A DNA stretch of 64,000 bases from Sympetrum striolatum (taxonomy: Eukaryota; Arthropoda; Insecta; Odonata; Libellulidae), in the NCBI GenBank assembly GCA_947579665.1, contig OX388345.1, forward strand, positions 58,705,454 through 58,769,453, given 5' to 3'. Below are positions 22,823-33,900 of this stretch, one piece after another. The position numbers were made by a program, and so were the translations under genes. Numbering within the stretch: the first letter of the stretch is position 1; each line of letters starts with the position of its first letter. The notes beneath the pieces are model-generated. The model had not been told where the DNA came from, ran no database searches, and saw nothing but the letters and a program-made list of their open reading frames with translations.

Positions 22823-25800
22823 CGGCAAACAGTTGCCACCACAGAAGAAGCCGCCTCTACGTCACCGACCGCGCAAGCCGTCAACAATTCCTCATCGACA
22901 CAGGCTCGGACCTTTGCTGCTTTCCGCGGCGACTCCTTCCTGGCCGGCGCCGTGCCACGGATTACGTGCTGGTTGCGGCTAACGACTCCTATATCAAGAC
23001 ATACGGATCTTTATCGTTAAACCTCAACTTCGGGTTGCGCCGGGATTTCCAATGGCGATTCGTGATAGCTGACGTCTCACTACCAATCATCGGATCAGAT
23101 TTTCTGGACCATTTTCAGCTCCTCCCGGATTGTCATCGCAAACGCCTCGTCGATGGAAGCACAGGTCTCTCTACTCCCTGCCAGACCGCAAGCGTCGTTC
23201 AACAAAGCATCAAGGCCCTTTCGGACGACTCTCCATACCACGATATTTTCGCCGAATTCCCGGACCTCGCGCGTCCTGCCGGTACGCCGCGAGAGATTCA
23301 TCACTCAACACTGCACTTCATTCGTACCACCCCAGGGCCACCGGTATCCAGCCGACCTCGCCGCCTAGCCCCGGAACGCCTTCAAATTGCCAAGGCTGAA
23401 TTTGAGTCGATGCTCCGCGAAGGCACAGCACGTCGCTCAGACAGCCCGTGGTCATCACCTCTCCATTTGGTACCTAAGAAGACCGATGGATGGCGACCGT
23501 GCGGAGATTACCGAGCATTGAATTCTCGAACCATTCCTGATCGGTATCCTATCAAACTCATCCATGACTTCAGCCACCATCTTCGCGGGTGCAACGTGTT
23601 CTCCGTCATCGACTTGGTAAAAGCATACACTCAAATCCCTGTCAACCCAGACTACATTCCGAAAACAGCGATAATCACGCCCTTCGGACTTTTCGAATTC
23701 CCATTTATGACGTTCGGGCTCCGCAATGCTGGTCAGACATTTCAGCGATTCATTGACGAAGTCCTCTCTGGCCTCAATTTTTGCTTCGCTTACGTCGATG
23801 ACATTCTCGTCTCATCACGTGGCCCTGACGAACATCGGGAACATCTCCGAGTCCTCTTCCGACGCCTCAGTGACCACGGTATCCTGGTCAACGTCCAGAA
23901 GAGCACAATTGGCGTCCCTTCAGTCACCTTCCTGGGTTATGAGGTTTCTGCCGCGGGCACTCGTCCATTACCGGAACGAATCACCGCCCTTCAGAATTTT
24001 AAACGCCCCTCAACAGCTCGCGGTCTACGCCGCTTCCTGGGAATGATTAATTTCTACCGGCGTTTCCTGCCGTCCGCCGCCGAGCACCAGGCCCCGCTGA
24101 ATGCCGCCGTCGCCAACCTACGTGGCTCTCAACCAGTTCCCTGGACAGAAGAACTGGACTCGTCTTTCAACAAATGCAAAGAAGACCTAACCAACGTTAC
24201 CCTCCTTGCTCACCCTGACCCGACTGCTCAACTTGGTCTTTTTACAGATGCGTCATCCTCTTCAGTCGGTGCCTGCCTGCAGCAACTAATCGATGGTGAA
24301 TGGCAACCCCTAGCTTTCTTCTCTCACAAGCTCACACCGAAGCAGTCCGAATGGCCGCCCTATTATCGCGAACTGTACGCGATCTACGCTGCGGTACAGC
24401 ACTTTCGCCATATTCTGGAAGCGCAACATTGCACAATTTTTGTTGACCACAAACCTCTGATCTACGCCTTCCTACAACGGCGCGAAAAGCTCCCGCCCGT
24501 GCAACTCAACCAGTTGTCATTTATCGCTCAGTTCACTGCCGACATCCAGTACATAGAGGGACCTCCCAACGTCGTCGCTGACGCCTTTTCTCGAGTTGAA
24601 GCCATCACCGGAGCTCCCCCCCTCGATCTGCACTCTCTTGCCTTAGCTCAAGACCAGGACGAGGAGCTTCGTGAGCTCCTCAATAGTGAATCTGCTCTTC
24701 GCCTGCAGCGCATCACCATTCCCGGGACGGACGTGAGTTTGTACTGTGACAAGTCTACCGCACAGCCTCGCCCCTACGTCCCGGCTTCTCACCGTCGACG
24801 CGTTTTCGACGCCCTGCACGGCCTGAGCCACCCCGGCACCAATGCCTCAGCTCGTCTCGTCTCCGCGCGGTTCGTCTGGCCCCACGTCCAGCAGGATTGC
24901 CGTGCCTGGACTCGCGCATGCGTCGCCTGCCAGCGTGCTAAAATCACTCGGCACGTCCGTGCTCCACTCGGTAATTTCGCCTCTCCGACAGCAAGATTCC
25001 AACACGTACACATCGACCTAATCGGTCCGCTACCGGCTGTTGGATCTTTTAAATATTGTCTGACTGCCATTGATAGATACACCCGTTGGCCTGAAGCTTT
25101 TCCCCTAGAGCACATCACAGCCGATGCCGTTGCGGCTGCCTTTATGTCCTGTTGGGTATCCCGATTCGGCTGCCCAGCCCGAATCACCACGGACCAAGGC
25201 AGACAATTTGAGTCAGAACTTTTCCGCGCACTGGGAAAAACTATCGGCGCTGAGCGCCATCGGACAACAAGCTATCACCCCTGCGCAAACGGGCTGGTTG
25301 AGCGTTTCCATCGCCATCTCAAGGCTGCACTCATGTGCCACCCTGGCATCACCTGGCTGGAAGCCCTGCCTCTCGTCCTCCTCGGGATCCGCGCCTCCGT
25401 CAAGGACGACATCAAGGCCTCTCCAGCCGAACTGGTCTACGGCGAGCCCCTACGCTTACCCGCTGACCTGCTCGTCCCCACGACGACTGACCGAATTGAA
25501 GACGCCACAGACTTCGTCGCCCGACTTCGCCAGCAGATGTCCCGGCTTCGACCTCAACCAACATCGAGGCATGCCAGACCTGGAGTATTCATATTTAAGG
25601 ACTTGGCCACCTGCAGCCACGTCTTTCTACAAGACGACACGGTGCGTGGTGCCCTTCAGCCACCATACTCCGGCCCTCACCCTGTGGTCCACCGGGAGGA
25701 CAAGATCATATCGCTGCTCCTCCGCGGCCGCGTGGTGCGCGTAAGCGTCGACAGAGTCAAGCCAGCATACGCGATCCCAACAGAAGCGCCGACCTTCACC

Positions 25801-25944
25801 GATCAGGCGGCTCAGCCACCATCAGAGCCCACATTCCTGCCACATACGGAACCGCAGCCACGGTCAACGCCATCCACTATTAACGCACCACCGGCCGACT
25901 ATACTACCCGCTCGGGGCGGCGTGTACGATTTCGTTTCCCTTAG
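22765..25944 (+). CDS. CsRn1-type Ty3/gypsy pol polyprotein, intact frame (1059 aa)
   Basis: This is the replication polyprotein of an LTR retrotransposon. Domains in order: aspartic protease (LIDTGSD, near residue 47), reverse transcriptase (QIPV, then [10 protein letters not shown] near 340), RNase H ([12 protein letters not shown] near 495), an integrase HHCC finger ([10 protein letters not shown] through CVACQ, near 690-730) and the integrase core D-D-E ([24 protein letters not shown]). It ends TRSGRRVRF, a common CsRn1-clade ending. The frame is shifted relative to gag and overlaps it, so expression by -1 frameshifting is likely. GC content and codon use differ sharply from the AT-rich surroundings. 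With no 5' LTR this copy cannot be a normal autonomous element. Confidence 0.93.
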   Translation: MHQALQASSAPKLHRQPLLAANSCHHRRSRLYVTDRASRQQFLIDTGSDLCCFPRRLLPGRRRATDYVLVAANDSYIKTYGSLSLNLNFGLRRDFQWRFVIADVSLPIIGSDFLDHFQLLPDCHRKRLVDGSTGLSTPCQTASVVQQSIKALSDDSPYHDIFAEFPDLARPAGTPREIHHSTLHFIRTTPGPPVSSRPRRLAPERLQIAKAEFESMLREGTARRSDSPWSSPLHLVPKKTDGWRPCGDYRALNSRTIPDRYPIKLIHDFSHHLRGCNVFSVIDLVKAYTQIPVNPDYIPKTAIITPFGLFEFPFMTFGLRNAGQTFQRFIDEVLSGLNFCFAYVDDILVSSRGPDEHREHLRVLFRRLSDHGILVNVQKSTIGVPSVTFLGYEVSAAGTRPLPERITALQNFKRPSTARGLRRFLGMINFYRRFLPSAAEHQAPLNAAVANLRGSQPVPWTEELDSSFNKCKEDLTNVTLLAHPDPTAQLGLFTDASSSSVGACLQQLIDGEWQPLAFFSHKLTPKQSEWPPYYRELYAIYAAVQHFRHILEAQHCTIFVDHKPLIYAFLQRREKLPPVQLNQLSFIAQFTADIQYIEGPPNVVADAFSRVEAITGAPPLDLHSLALAQDQDEELRELLNSESALRLQRITIPGTDVSLYCDKSTAQPRPYVPASHRRRVFDALHGLSHPGTNASARLVSARFVWPHVQQDCRAWTRACVACQRAKITRHVRAPLGNFASPTARFQHVHIDLIGPLPAVGSFKYCLTAIDRYTRWPEAFPLEHITADAVAAAFMSCWVSRFGCPARITTDQGRQFESELFRALGKTIGAERHRTTSYHPCANGLVERFHRHLKAALMCHPGITWLEALPLVLLGIRASVKDDIKASPAELVYGEPLRLPADLLVPTTTDRIEDATDFVARLRQQMSRLRPQPTSRHARPGVFIFKDLATCSHVFLQDDTVRGALQPPYSGPHPVVHREDKIISLLLRGRVVRVSVDRVKPAYAIPTEAPTFTDQAAQPPSEPTFLPHTEPQPRSTPSTINAPPADYTTRSGRRVRFRFP

Positions 25945-25978
25945 AAGCCCTAGCTTCCCTTTCTCAGCGGGGGGCTGG

Positions 25979-26268
25979 TGTGGCGATGTGCCCCCTTTGA
26001 CCGGCGCATCGCCATCGACGCACGCCTTCGAGAGGCTTCGAGAAGGCGTGCGCTAATGACATTCTATATAAAGCGTCCTGCGAGGCGCACAGAAGGTCAG
26101 TCAGGAAAGGACATATGAAGAACAATCACCTCTTGTGCCTTCAAATTGAAACAATTTTCTTTTACTAACCATGAGTCATTAGGATATAAACACTTATTGC
26201 ACATTCAACTGACACATATTCTTAACTAAATAATTACAAAATGTAAATGAACAATAAAACTTTTTACA
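25979..26268 (+). repeat. 3' LTR of the CsRn1-type element
   Basis: A G-rich polypurine tract (AGCGGGGGGCTGG) immediately precedes TGTGGCGATGTGCC, the likely LTR start. Inside are a TATA-like tctatataaagcg and, close to the end, AATAAA. The right boundary (...TTTTTACA) is a guess from the terminal CA and the poly(A) signal, since no second LTR is available for comparison. Confidence 0.6.
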
Positions 26269-26289
26269 GGACAGTTTCCGTTATATTCT

Positions 26290-26945
26290 TTTCATGGATC
26301 AGTTCTTTCCTCGTCAAACATTATTAGCGCTTCAAAGAGATTGTCTCCGTTCTCTTCACTTCTGCTCGTGCTAGCAGCCTGAGAGGGATCTTTCAAGCTC
26401 TCGTATATTTGAGATGAATAGCGAAATAGCATCTCCTCGGAGGGAGTAAAGTGATCTCAGCTAACGTTACTGACCTAATTAAAATTTGAAAGAGCTTTAG
26501 GAATTACGATATTTTGGACTTGGAAAATCATGAAATGGCAATATAATATCTCAACTTATTTTAAGTAGAATGCTGGTATTATACTTGCTTTTTGAATACT
26601 GATTCGCAAAATTGATTCCAGCATAATAATCTTCATTCTGTTCCTAGGCTTTGATTTACAGCGTTTATTACCATGAAGGCTTTCTACGACGGCGTTGCTT
26701 ATCGGTATGGTAAGTGCTTTTATGGCAAAATCAGCAAGATCCTTGTATGTCTCTTCTTTCACAGCATTTCTGAGGTTCCAAACACATGTCCAAAATCTCA
26801 CAACGTCGATTTCTGATGGATCGACAGCTTCAGGACGAACCTCATGCAGAGACAGTGTGCCCAGTGCTCTCCTAAGAAAGCTGCTGATGATAGAGTCTAA
26901 TAAAGAAAGATATTCAAATAAGCATGGGTGCGCCAATGTGGTGAT
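26290..26945 (-). pseudogene. hAT transposase C-terminal fragment
   Basis: The minus frame reads LADFAIKALTIPISNAVVES, then KSKPRNRMKIIMLESILRI: the hAT dimerisation domain (IPISNAVVERVFS type) in which the VFS core appears replaced by LHGNK. An acidic C-terminal tail follows. Upstream catalytic parts are absent. Confidence 0.7.
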
Positions 26946-27480
26946 CTATTGAGATGTTTTATATCGCTTGCAAAATAACCCTAACTATTCTTTTTCTTTT
27001 CACTCTTGGCAACATCTTGGAAGAAAGAACTCTCAAAGAATCGTATATCTACAACACTAAAAAAATTCAGCATAGAAAAAATAAGTTTTTAATAGATGTT
27101 GGACTCGTCCTAACTATAAATCCAAACAACACTGATGACAAGTTTCCAATAGTTCACTTATGTAAACTATTATCTTGGAAAGTTTAATAAGTTGGCCGCA
27201 TAAGCATTAAACTCCTCTAGTTTTCAATGAATTTATTTTTTGAAAGATTTGACATATTTGTAGTAAGAAGAGGGCATAAATAAACTAGCCCCTGTAAGTT
27301 AGGCATTTTCTGTTTCTAGACTGCCTTGGACCCCCCCAATTGGCTAATCCTGCCACTGCCACACCTGTATAAAGGCACTTGAAACTTGTTTTTTTAATGA
27401 CACCATGTAAGCACACTAGGCGAACAAGGGTAAAATGTCCGAATGTAAAAACAACTGCGCTGGAAAAAGGAATTTTTTAG
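26946..27480. other. Intergenic, no recognised content
   Basis: AT-rich spacer between the hAT fragment and the promoter region of the second gene. Confidence 0.5.
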
Positions 27481-27953
27481 GGTAATCTGAGAAAGCCCAA
27501 ATCGCCGTCATATAATCCACAATCAGCCCTTTCAGCTGTAAGCACCGCATTAATCGCGCTAGCAGCTATTTTCCATGAAACATTGTATTTATGTATTTGC
27601 TTTTCGGGGGGAGGAACGAAGAACCGTGAGACTGAATATTAGAATAATTGCTCTCGAAACATAAAACTTTGTCGCAGTTTTCGAAGGTAGCCCAAATCGC
27701 GGTAATTGAATAAGCAACCCGCCCATTGAGCGGAATACCGCCATAGGGACTTTCAAATCCGTTCCTGCGCACCTGGAGATAGCCCAATCCGCGGAAATCC
27801 GCCCTATCTGGCAACTCTGCCGTGGTTTTCAGGGTTTCGCTATTCGTTTCTTGACTTCAGCGCCGCTTGCCCTGAATTTAAACCATTTCAACTGAATAGA
27901 AGGCGGGCGGGAACGGCGGGAATGCCTTGCGGAATTAGTATTTATTAGTGAAA
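27481..27953 (+). promoter_or_regulatory. Probable promoter region of the second gene
   Basis: GC and CpG content rises sharply just upstream of the ATG at 27954, ending in ggcgggcgggaacggcggg. Three imperfect direct repeats occur: agcccaaatcgccgtcat (27494), agcccaaatcgcggtaat (27689) and agcccaatccgcggaaat (27781). No TATA box is evident, as expected for a housekeeping-type promoter. The transcription start cannot be placed. Confidence 0.45.
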
Positions 27954-27978
27954 ATGGCACGCAGGAAGGTAACTTCAG
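27954..27978 (+). CDS. Second gene, exon 1 (start codon)
   Basis: Encodes MARRKVTS plus one base of Gly. The alternative donor at 27969 would force a frame that hits a stop in exon 3, so the gtacgt donor at 27979 is preferred. The context gaaaATGg is a reasonable start. Confidence 0.65.
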
Positions 27979-30900
27979 GTACGTATCATATTAAAAATCT
28001 CTCTCGATTTATCTTAATTCTCTCCTCGGTGCATTACACCATTTTATATAAGACCGGACTCGTTCTTACCATGGATATTTCTATAACCTTCCTTGAATCC
28101 AATAGAAATCTACCTATCTAGTTAGTACTTCCCGGCGTAATTTTGCAGCAGCATTGTAATAAGCATTATGATTTTGCTCTAGCTGAGAAATGTATTCAAA
28201 ATGTTTATCTATCATATATAGACGTTTCTCCGGATATACCTAGATATACACTCACTGGGGATCAAAATTCTAACCATGTTCCACAAGTGCCACTGGCTTG
28301 AAATTTTTACGACGTGGTGGCCATAATGTGTAACCTCCAGATAAAAGGCGATTTTGGACATCAGTGTCATGGGTTCGATTCCAGAAGGCCCCAAAGTCAC
28401 GATTTTCTCCATAAATATATATTGCAGGGATTTTCGAAATATTTTTCTGGCACTTCCCGGCAAAGTAGAGAGTTGAAATTCGAGGTGTCGCTGGAGGCCG
28501 GGCGTATCCGTCGAAAACCTAGAAGACATCATCGAAGATTATCCTTGGTTCGACGCTAGGTCAGGGCAAATATTCTCCCGTTTAATTTACGTTGCGATTT
28601 TTAAGATAAAAAAATATCACTTCCCGATAAGATTGAAACTTGAAACTCGGCATGTGGATAGAAATCATGGACATATTTTATACACGCTTTTGAACGTTCC
28701 GATGATGGTCCTTGGTTCAATCCCAGTGAGTGATTTACATTCCTCAATGCATTTCTTATGGAGATAACGGAGATAAATTTTAAGTACTTCCCGGCATGAT
28801 ATCGACTTCAAACTTTGCATTAAATAAGATCAAGTCATACTGTGCATTCACATCTGCCAATATGTCCTGGGTTCGGCAACAGGCATCTCTAAATTTAGTA
28901 ACTGTTACGATTTTTAAGAATTTTTTGATCCCCTTGCAGATAATATAGAAACTTTAAACTTGGCATGTAAATAAAGATCATAAATACATTTCAAATACGT
29001 GTTTAAGATTTCCTCGATCGTTCTTGGTTCGATCCAAGAGAGCCATTTACATTGCCCTATGAATTTCAGATGGGGATAATGTAGTCTTATTTCAGGACTT
29101 TCCCATTATGATATGGACTTCAAACTTTGCATTTAATAAAATCAGGTCCTAACAAGTTATAATGTCTATTTGCAATTGCCAATAGGTCTTGGGTTCGACA
29201 CAAGGCATCTACAAAAATTAGAAATTGCAACAATTTTCAAGATTTACTTTTTAACCACTTCCCGATAACATTGAAACTCGAAACTTGGCATGTGAATAAA
29301 GATTATAATTACGTTTCATAATCTTGCAGTATGCAAGCAACTTTTACTCGTATTAGTAATAGCTGACTTTCTTTAGGTATTGGATCCCAAAATCCCACAA
29401 TGTCAGAGTCAACATATGCTGAGGTAAGTGCTTGTTCTTTGGCATGTTATTCCTTGGTTTTGCTTTTAAATTTTGCTTTAAATTTAATTAAGGCATTGCT
29501 TATTCGACTCCAGGAAAATGATGGTCCATCAGAATACGACTTGGCATATCATAAATATGTAACATCCAGTTACCTGCTGGGAATGCATGAGAAGAAGCTC
29601 AAGGAGATGCGTGAAGCTGGACAGGTAAGTGTTGAACGATTGTTAAGTTTTCTAATAACATGGAGAATACAGATTCTATTGAGCCAGAGAATTCCCCCAT
29701 CAATATTAATCTAATGAATGGTATTAAAATTGAATTTACCAAGGATATATGTAATCCCGATACGCTATCAAATGATTAATGTTATTGTCAGGGGCATAGA
29801 TAATTTTATTCTCTGGGGAGGTTCAGACCTCAATGAAATATAAGAATATATTTTAGTTTAATTGAATGCTGTTGGATTGTTAAGAGTATTGTTGTCCATG
29901 TAACCATTCTTTATCTTGAAACGATCGATCCTTAATTCCAATATGCCAATTTCAAATAGATCCAGGTTTGAATCAAAAGGTGCTGTTCATTAAAATAGAC
30001 AGCCGGAACAAAGAGAAAGTGCCATTCATGGAACTAACACTTATTAATAATACAAGGGAGTTTGAAATACAATCATTATAAATCTTCTTTTACAATGCCA
30101 TGCCCAGTTTCTTTTTCTTTCTAGCAAGGTCATCTAAAACTTCCATAGGTTCAGAATGGTAAATTGAAAGGAGTGCTGAACCACTTAGTTTTGTCTGGAA
30201 CAATAGAAAATACAATTATTAATAAAGCATATATAATATAAAATCTATATATTTTTCTATTTATGTTTTAACAATGAATAATTGAAATTTTAAACGAAAA
30301 ATCACCTAAGTTCTATTGAATTTTAATATGGAGCAATTCCACCATGTCTTGCCTGTCGATATTAATTTTATGAACAACTTTGATTCTAATTACCAAATGT
30401 TACTTTTACTTGCCTGGCCTGTTGTATTCCTCAAATATGTCTTAACCCTTTACATAGTGGAAAATGACCTCTCAGGTGTGGCATTTGACACTGGAAGTGT
30501 AGCCAATATCTGCAGAAGAGTCTTAATATTTAGATCATGTCTTTGTTGCACACACTGAGTCCACTCATGGCACATCTGGGTCTTGGATTTTGTTTGATAC
30601 ATTTCCTTCTCCATAAATGGAGTTCCGAAAAAAACATCTTCTACAGATCCTTCCATATCTCTTATATAAAATTTAATTAACCCTCCAAGGACGAGAATTA
30701 TTTTTTCTTAAAAATTACCCTAATTTTAGTATATTGGTATTCAGATGACCTAAATTAGCAACAGAAAATTGTTTAAAAAAAGTTAACAATAATAGGTTCG
30801 TTGCAAATGCCCGTTCCCATATGGGCACGTCAGTCCTTCCCACTACTACTATTACGCGCGCCATGATGAAATTTAAAAAAAGCATTTTATTGAAACAAAT

Positions 30901-33900
30901 CATATTTATTTCAAAAAATATTGTATGAAATGGTTTTTCTATGAAGTTATAAGTATTTGCTTTATAATTATTTTGTTAAATACTTTGTAAAACATTTAAC
31001 ACAGAGCCCAACATCGCACTTATTACACATTGTTCTCCCACGACTCTCGCACTCTTCATATGCGCAGCGTTTTCCCTTGTTCTGCGGTATGTTACCGATT
31101 AATTGATCATACCATAACTCATGCGTGGAGCCAGTTTTTGACGAGGAAGCCTTGCTGAGTCGTCCACCGGGTGGTTTTTTTCCGTCTTGTACCGAATAAA
31201 GTACACCTGAGCAATCTCCCGTCTAAACTCTAATTTTGTCCTTGGATCTGAGGATTTCCTTTTATTATTATTATTATTCGATTGTCTGAGTTGTAAATAA
31301 TTTATATAAATCATATCTTACCAATATGCAGTGAATTTACATGAATTTTGTCAGTTCCACCCATATGCTTATTATACTGGGATATGAAGTAGGGTTATGG
31401 TAGCTGAATAATTTTCTTTTGTGTCCTATAAAATCTTTTAGCTTTCATCAACGGCGTAACTCCATACGCTGTTGAAGCTGCCACAATTACTAAATTGTCC
31501 AGCCATTTAGTGATTCCTATTCCTTCGCATGTAGAAATAGCTGTGATGCTCTTTCCACTCTCCTCCTTTTTTAGATCATTTTTTGGTGGTAGCGGACAAT
31601 CTTTCGGAATCTGGTTCTTTCTGATTCGCTCAGTTCCATTGTAGCCACATCCTTTCAAATGTGGCAATAAATTCTTTCGTATAAATTATATATTTAGCTA
31701 AATGAATTAATGCTATTATATTATTTCACATACCACTTCAAATTATAATAACCGAATCTTATCGATTTACCTCTACTACATCGCTTGCAGCTGTGTCTTC
31801 CGTAGTATCTTATCATCTCTTCCTCACAATCTAAGAACTGGGAAGGCACCAAATGCTGCAAACATCTCTGTGTAATTCTTTTCATCGTAGGCCAGACTTT
31901 GTAGAACCCATCGCTTGACTGTCTAACTTAGTATTATCCGCTAAGTGTAAAAATTTCATTATTTGGATGAATCAGTCCCTCCTCATCGCTCTACTAACCA
32001 ATTCAATATGTACACTCCTGGCCAAAATTAACGCAGCACCTCCCTAGCGATCCTTACGGCCGGTGCTGCGTTAATTTTGGCCAGGACTGTGCATCCTTTT
32101 TCGCGTCCCAGTAATATTTTTTCCAGGAGAACGTTGTACCCGGATACAATCAAAATGCCAATGACGGCTCGCATCTCCTCTGCTGTAATTTGTGGACTGG
32201 GGCAATTAAAAAATCGGGCGTAATTCTCACTTTGTTCCACTATGAATGCGACGAAATCGTCATCGATAAAGAGCTCTAGCAATTAGATGCAGCTAAGTTT
32301 AGAGAATGATAAGTAATCTGCTTCAGAAAAACTTCCTGTACACTCAATGCTGCCTTTTATCCATTTTCTCCGCACAGATTTTTTTGCCCCATCGTCTTCT
32401 CCAGCACCGATACTTTCGTTTTTTGCCAACTGAATTTCGGCTTGTGCCCTCATTTGCTTGCCAGTAAAATTGTCAACCAATCTATCCTCATCTTCATCAG
32501 CCAATGCTTCATCAGTTCTCTCATTTTCTTCTGTTGGAGAAATGAAGAAATCGGTAACATCTACCTCACTCTCTTCATCCTCGGCAAGGATTCGGAGAGC
32601 CTCTTTCAGGGAAGGCGACTCATGAAAACTTACGTTTTTCCTGAATAGAAACTATAACACCTCTAATGATATCATTTTTATGTGAAGCTAATAAAATTTG
32701 AAAGGATTTGTATATCTAGTACAAGAATCATTTGCTAATATATGTTGTTGTCGCTTCTACTATATAATTTTAGGTTTTCCGAGATTTAGTTCATAAATAT
32801 GTATAAAAATTGCCATAGTCTTCTTGTCACAACTTAATACTAAAATAATTCTTAACTTAATTGCACCAAAAATAATGTATTATGTCGTAAAATATTCGTT
32901 TATATACTATATATAGCTTTCCTTGACAGCCATCGGCAAGGAAATCGCGTAGTAGTGGGAAGGCCTGACGTGCCCATACGGGAACGCAGCAATAAACAAC
33001 GTTATAACAACAACAAATAACCTCAAACTCTGCTCTATTTAATTTCTTTCGATGATTAGAACATCATACTAAAGGTATACAAGCAAAAGACTACTTTAAA
33101 TTAAAAACAGTAAAACTTATAAAAATTAGTTGCCAGAAGGATCCATCTCAAAATTTCCCTGTTTTTCGAAAAATCACAAGAAATATTTCCCTTGACTTAA
33201 ATGCACCAAAAATCAAATTAAACTAAGCTTTGGACCCTCTTAGCTCACAAAATATCGTTTACTGACCATTTTATGACACTCAAGATATTGTTTAGCTACC
33301 TAGAGAACCCAGCTGCAGTCCGTTCCCATATGGGAACGTCAGTCCTTTAAGGGTTAAGGTCTTAAACTCATCAAGTTCATCACCTTTCACAATCACATCA
33401 CTTCTATTCGATTCTATGAAAAGTGATGAACATCCTGATAGCACTCTCTTATGCTCAGCGAACTTATATTTCAACTCTGTTATAAAACAGTCCAAAAATG
33501 GGATGTATACTGCCACTTTGAAGTACTCTTCACGACCATGGGTAATATAGTTTGATCTGTTTCTTTGTACTCCTACCATTTATGGAACTGAGATAATGAT
33601 ATCCAGCTTTTTACAAATATCTTTTGCACTTTCAAAAAGAATTCCAAAGGTGTCTGTAGCATCAGCCCTCATAACTTCTATTTCTTTTTTTGGTATCCTC
33701 AGCTAATCTCAAAGCCTCTCTCAAACATAGGGTAGGTTTTTGAAGGATTTTGCTTAGTCCTCGACCTATTCCAAGAATCTTGGCTAAGAGAGATGACAAA
33801 TTCACATCGTTGGATGGAGCAAATAAATGAGTTTGCCTCTTTTGATGTGTCTGATGAATTTTTTGACCACTCTGATATTGTGTTCAGTGCTTCCATCTAT

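Larger units (their letters stand above)
30677..33357 (-). mobile_element. piggyBac-like transposon with TTAA duplications
   Basis: The element spans 30681-33353, flanked by TTAA at 30677-30680 and 33354-33357. The ends are CCCTCCAAGGAC and, inward from the right, CCCTTAAAGGAC. Subterminal repeats around cccatatggg with cgtcagtcctt occur at both sides (30815-30840, 32960-32985, 33320-33345). Removing it restores the hAT reading order. It carries a decayed minus-strand transposase (next entry). Confidence 0.9.

Noticed and set aside
27966..27971. Alternative donor after MARRK in exon 1
   Set aside because: Using it puts exons 2 and 3 in a frame that reaches a stop in exon 3.
28200..29353. CRISPR-like or tRNA array because of regular GGTTCGA spacing
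   Set aside because: Units are degenerate over their whole length, no unique spacers exist, and no cloverleaf forms. It is a eukaryotic repeat.
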